DNA from: Clostridia bacterium
GTDB lineage: Bacteria > Bacillota > Clostridia > DUPQ01
Assembly: GCA_028690885.1 (NCBI GenBank)
Contig: JAQVAJ010000061.1
Span: 1-7,561, forward strand
Direction of reading: 5' to 3'
Length of the DNA: 7,561 bases
Every line of letters begins with the position of its first letter. Position 1 is the first letter of the stretch. Under the pieces are notes generated by a model. The model saw only the letters and a list, made by a program, of their open reading frames with translations, searched no databases and was not told the DNA's origin. Shown piece after piece: positions 6,710 to 7,561 of this stretch. Position numbers and translations under genes: made by a program.

Positions 6710-7444
6710 TCAGTCTTTACAATATATCATTATTGCCTCAGACATGAACTTTGCTGTACCCTCTCCATATTTATCTAGATTAGCTTTAAATCTTTCATCT
6801 TCTGTATACATAACAGCTAAACTTGAAAGAATTTGCTTTGTGCAGTCATATGAATATTTTGTTATATAATCCTGCCATCTCTTAACCAGGTTTTGAACTT
6901 TTTCATCTTTCGGATCAAGATTTCTGCTCTGTGCAAAAGACTTGAATATTTCTTCTGATTCTTTCATCATTTTTATTTTGTCCTGACTGTTGTATGAATC
7001 GTGTTTCTTTAAAGATTGATTATATGCATCAGTCTTTCCCCATTTCTGTTTTGCTTCATTTGCATATTGTTCTTTTATTTTTTCGTATTGCTGAATTTTT
7101 TCTGCATCCTTTTCCATTACCTTTCCCTCCATAGCTTGTTCAGTAAGCATAATCAGTCTGCTTATATGTTCTTTTTTCAGTATAAGCAGCTGCTTATGTT
7201 TTTTTAAAGCTTCATTTTTGTCATAATCAGGATTTGACATCATATCTGATATATCCTTTAAAGAAAATCCTAATTCTTTGAAAAATAATATCTGCATCAG
7301 CCTGTTTATTTCTTCATCATCATACAGCCTGTATCCTGATGTTGATATATCTGATGGCTTTAACAATCCTATTTCATCATAATAGTGCAGTGTCCTTATA
7401 CTTATGTCTGCAAGTGCAGCAGTTTTTTTAACAGTAAGCTTCAT
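6710..7444 (-). CDS. MerR-family transcriptional activator with TipAS ligand-binding domain
   Basis: A DNA-binding regulator that, in this family (TipAL, Mta), bends long-spacer promoters to activate them when the C-terminal domain binds a drug-like ligand. The winged helix-turn-helix is at about 3-70, with IRTLHYYDEIGLLKPS (16-31) and GYRLYDDEEI (37-46). A charged dimerisation helix follows at about 75-112. The TipAS domain spans about 120-244, with YANEAKQKWGKTDAY (127-141), VKRWQDYI (187-194), MYTEDERFKANLDKYGEG (212-229) and a C-terminal SEAIMIYC. Cys201 (YDCTKQ) lies about where TipAL carries its thiopeptide-reactive cysteine; an alignment must confirm this. I chose the ATG at 7442-7444 (244 residues). 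The ATG three codons earlier (7453) directly abuts the Shine-Dalgarno and leaves almost no leader. The downstream carrier is an obvious candidate target, but this is inference. Confidence 0.9.
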   Translation of the reverse strand: MKLTVKKTAALADISIRTLHYYDEIGLLKPSDISTSGYRLYDDEEINRLMQILFFKELGFSLKDISDMMSNPDYDKNEALKKHKQLLILKKEHISRLIMLTEQAMEGKVMEKDAEKIQQYEKIKEQYANEAKQKWGKTDAYNQSLKKHDSYNSQDKIKMMKESEEIFKSFAQSRNLDPKDEKVQNLVKRWQDYITKYSYDCTKQILSSLAVMYTEDERFKANLDKYGEGTAKFMSEAIMIYCKD

Positions 7445-7453
7445 ACTCTTCAT

Positions 7454-7459
7454 CCTCTT
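7454..7459 (-). promoter_or_regulatory. Ribosome binding site deciding the regulator start
   Basis: AAGAGG on the minus strand ends directly before the ATG at 7451-7453 and 9 nt before the ATG at 7442-7444. Only the latter leaves a workable distance. The predicted transcription start (about 7457-7459) sits at the Shine-Dalgarno itself, so the leader would be very short for either start. Confidence 0.6.
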
Positions 7460-7463
7460 TCAT

Positions 7464-7494
7464 AGTATAAAGCATTACGTAGCGTCAGTGTCAA
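7464..7494 (-). promoter_or_regulatory. MerR-type promoter of the regulator gene, probably autoregulated
   Basis: TTGACA (7489-7494, perfect) and TATACT (7464-7469, 5 of 6) are separated by 19 bp, rather than the usual 17. This is the hallmark of promoters remodelled by MerR-family proteins. The spacer carries an imperfect dyad centred on TACGTA (7476-7481), with flanking C and G pairs. ACGC and ACGT half-site-like words are seen in it. Position directly before a MerR gene supports autoregulation. Confidence 0.75.
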
Positions 7495-7561
7495 TAGTAA
7501 ATTATGTATATTAAACTAACCTGTTTATTATATCTAACTAAATACAGGAATATATTACCCT
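7495..7561. other. AT-rich non-coding end of window upstream of the regulator
   Basis: No gene, open frame of note or RNA is visible in these 67 bases. CCTGT (7520-7524) and ACAGG (7544-7548) form a short inverted repeat separated by 19 bases, and a TATAAT word occurs on the minus strand between them. Nothing here is strong enough to name. Confidence 0.4.

Noticed and set aside
7520..7548. CCTGT and ACAGG inverted repeat upstream of the regulator
   Set aside because: Short arms with a 19-base spacer, no extension of the stem and no gene context beyond the window edge.

Overview
The window is AT-rich (by eye about two-thirds A+T) and densely coded. Genes have strong GGAGG-type ribosome binding sites, some non-ATG starts, and a MerR/TipAS regulator. 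This points to a low-GC Gram-positive bacterium, most likely a saccharolytic member of the Clostridia; that placement is inference. No tRNA, rRNA, CRISPR array, insertion sequence or phage gene was seen.

Left half (1-4222) is a divergent pair for glycan breakdown. A GH2 beta-mannosidase runs leftwards off the window edge (695 codons visible, both catalytic glutamates present). A 662-residue right-handed beta-helix protein, which I think resembles GH141-type enzymes, runs rightwards. They share a 147-bp intergenic region with a good promoter facing each way. Neither protein has a signal peptide, so both probably act in the cytoplasm on imported oligosaccharides.

Right half (4254-7444) is three leftward genes. 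In order of transcription they are a MerR-family regulator with a C-terminal TipAS ligand-binding domain, an ArsB/SLC13-type (ion transporter superfamily) membrane carrier, and a FruK-type PfkB sugar-phosphate kinase. The regulator has a MerR-type promoter (TTGACA, 19-bp spacer, TATACT) and so probably controls itself. The carrier has its own promoter, which also allows a 19-bp spacer. A stem-loop with a T-run lies between that promoter and the ribosome binding site. The kinase follows the carrier by 62 bp and is probably co-transcribed. The carrier starts with GTG and the kinase with TTG, each fixed by a near-perfect Shine-Dalgarno.

The two halves converge at 4223-4253 with no convincing terminator. 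I see no fully new system. The least ordinary items are the signal-less beta-helix enzyme paired with a beta-mannosidase, the orphan FruK next to an ArsB-like carrier, and the promoter, hairpin and T-run arrangement in front of the carrier.
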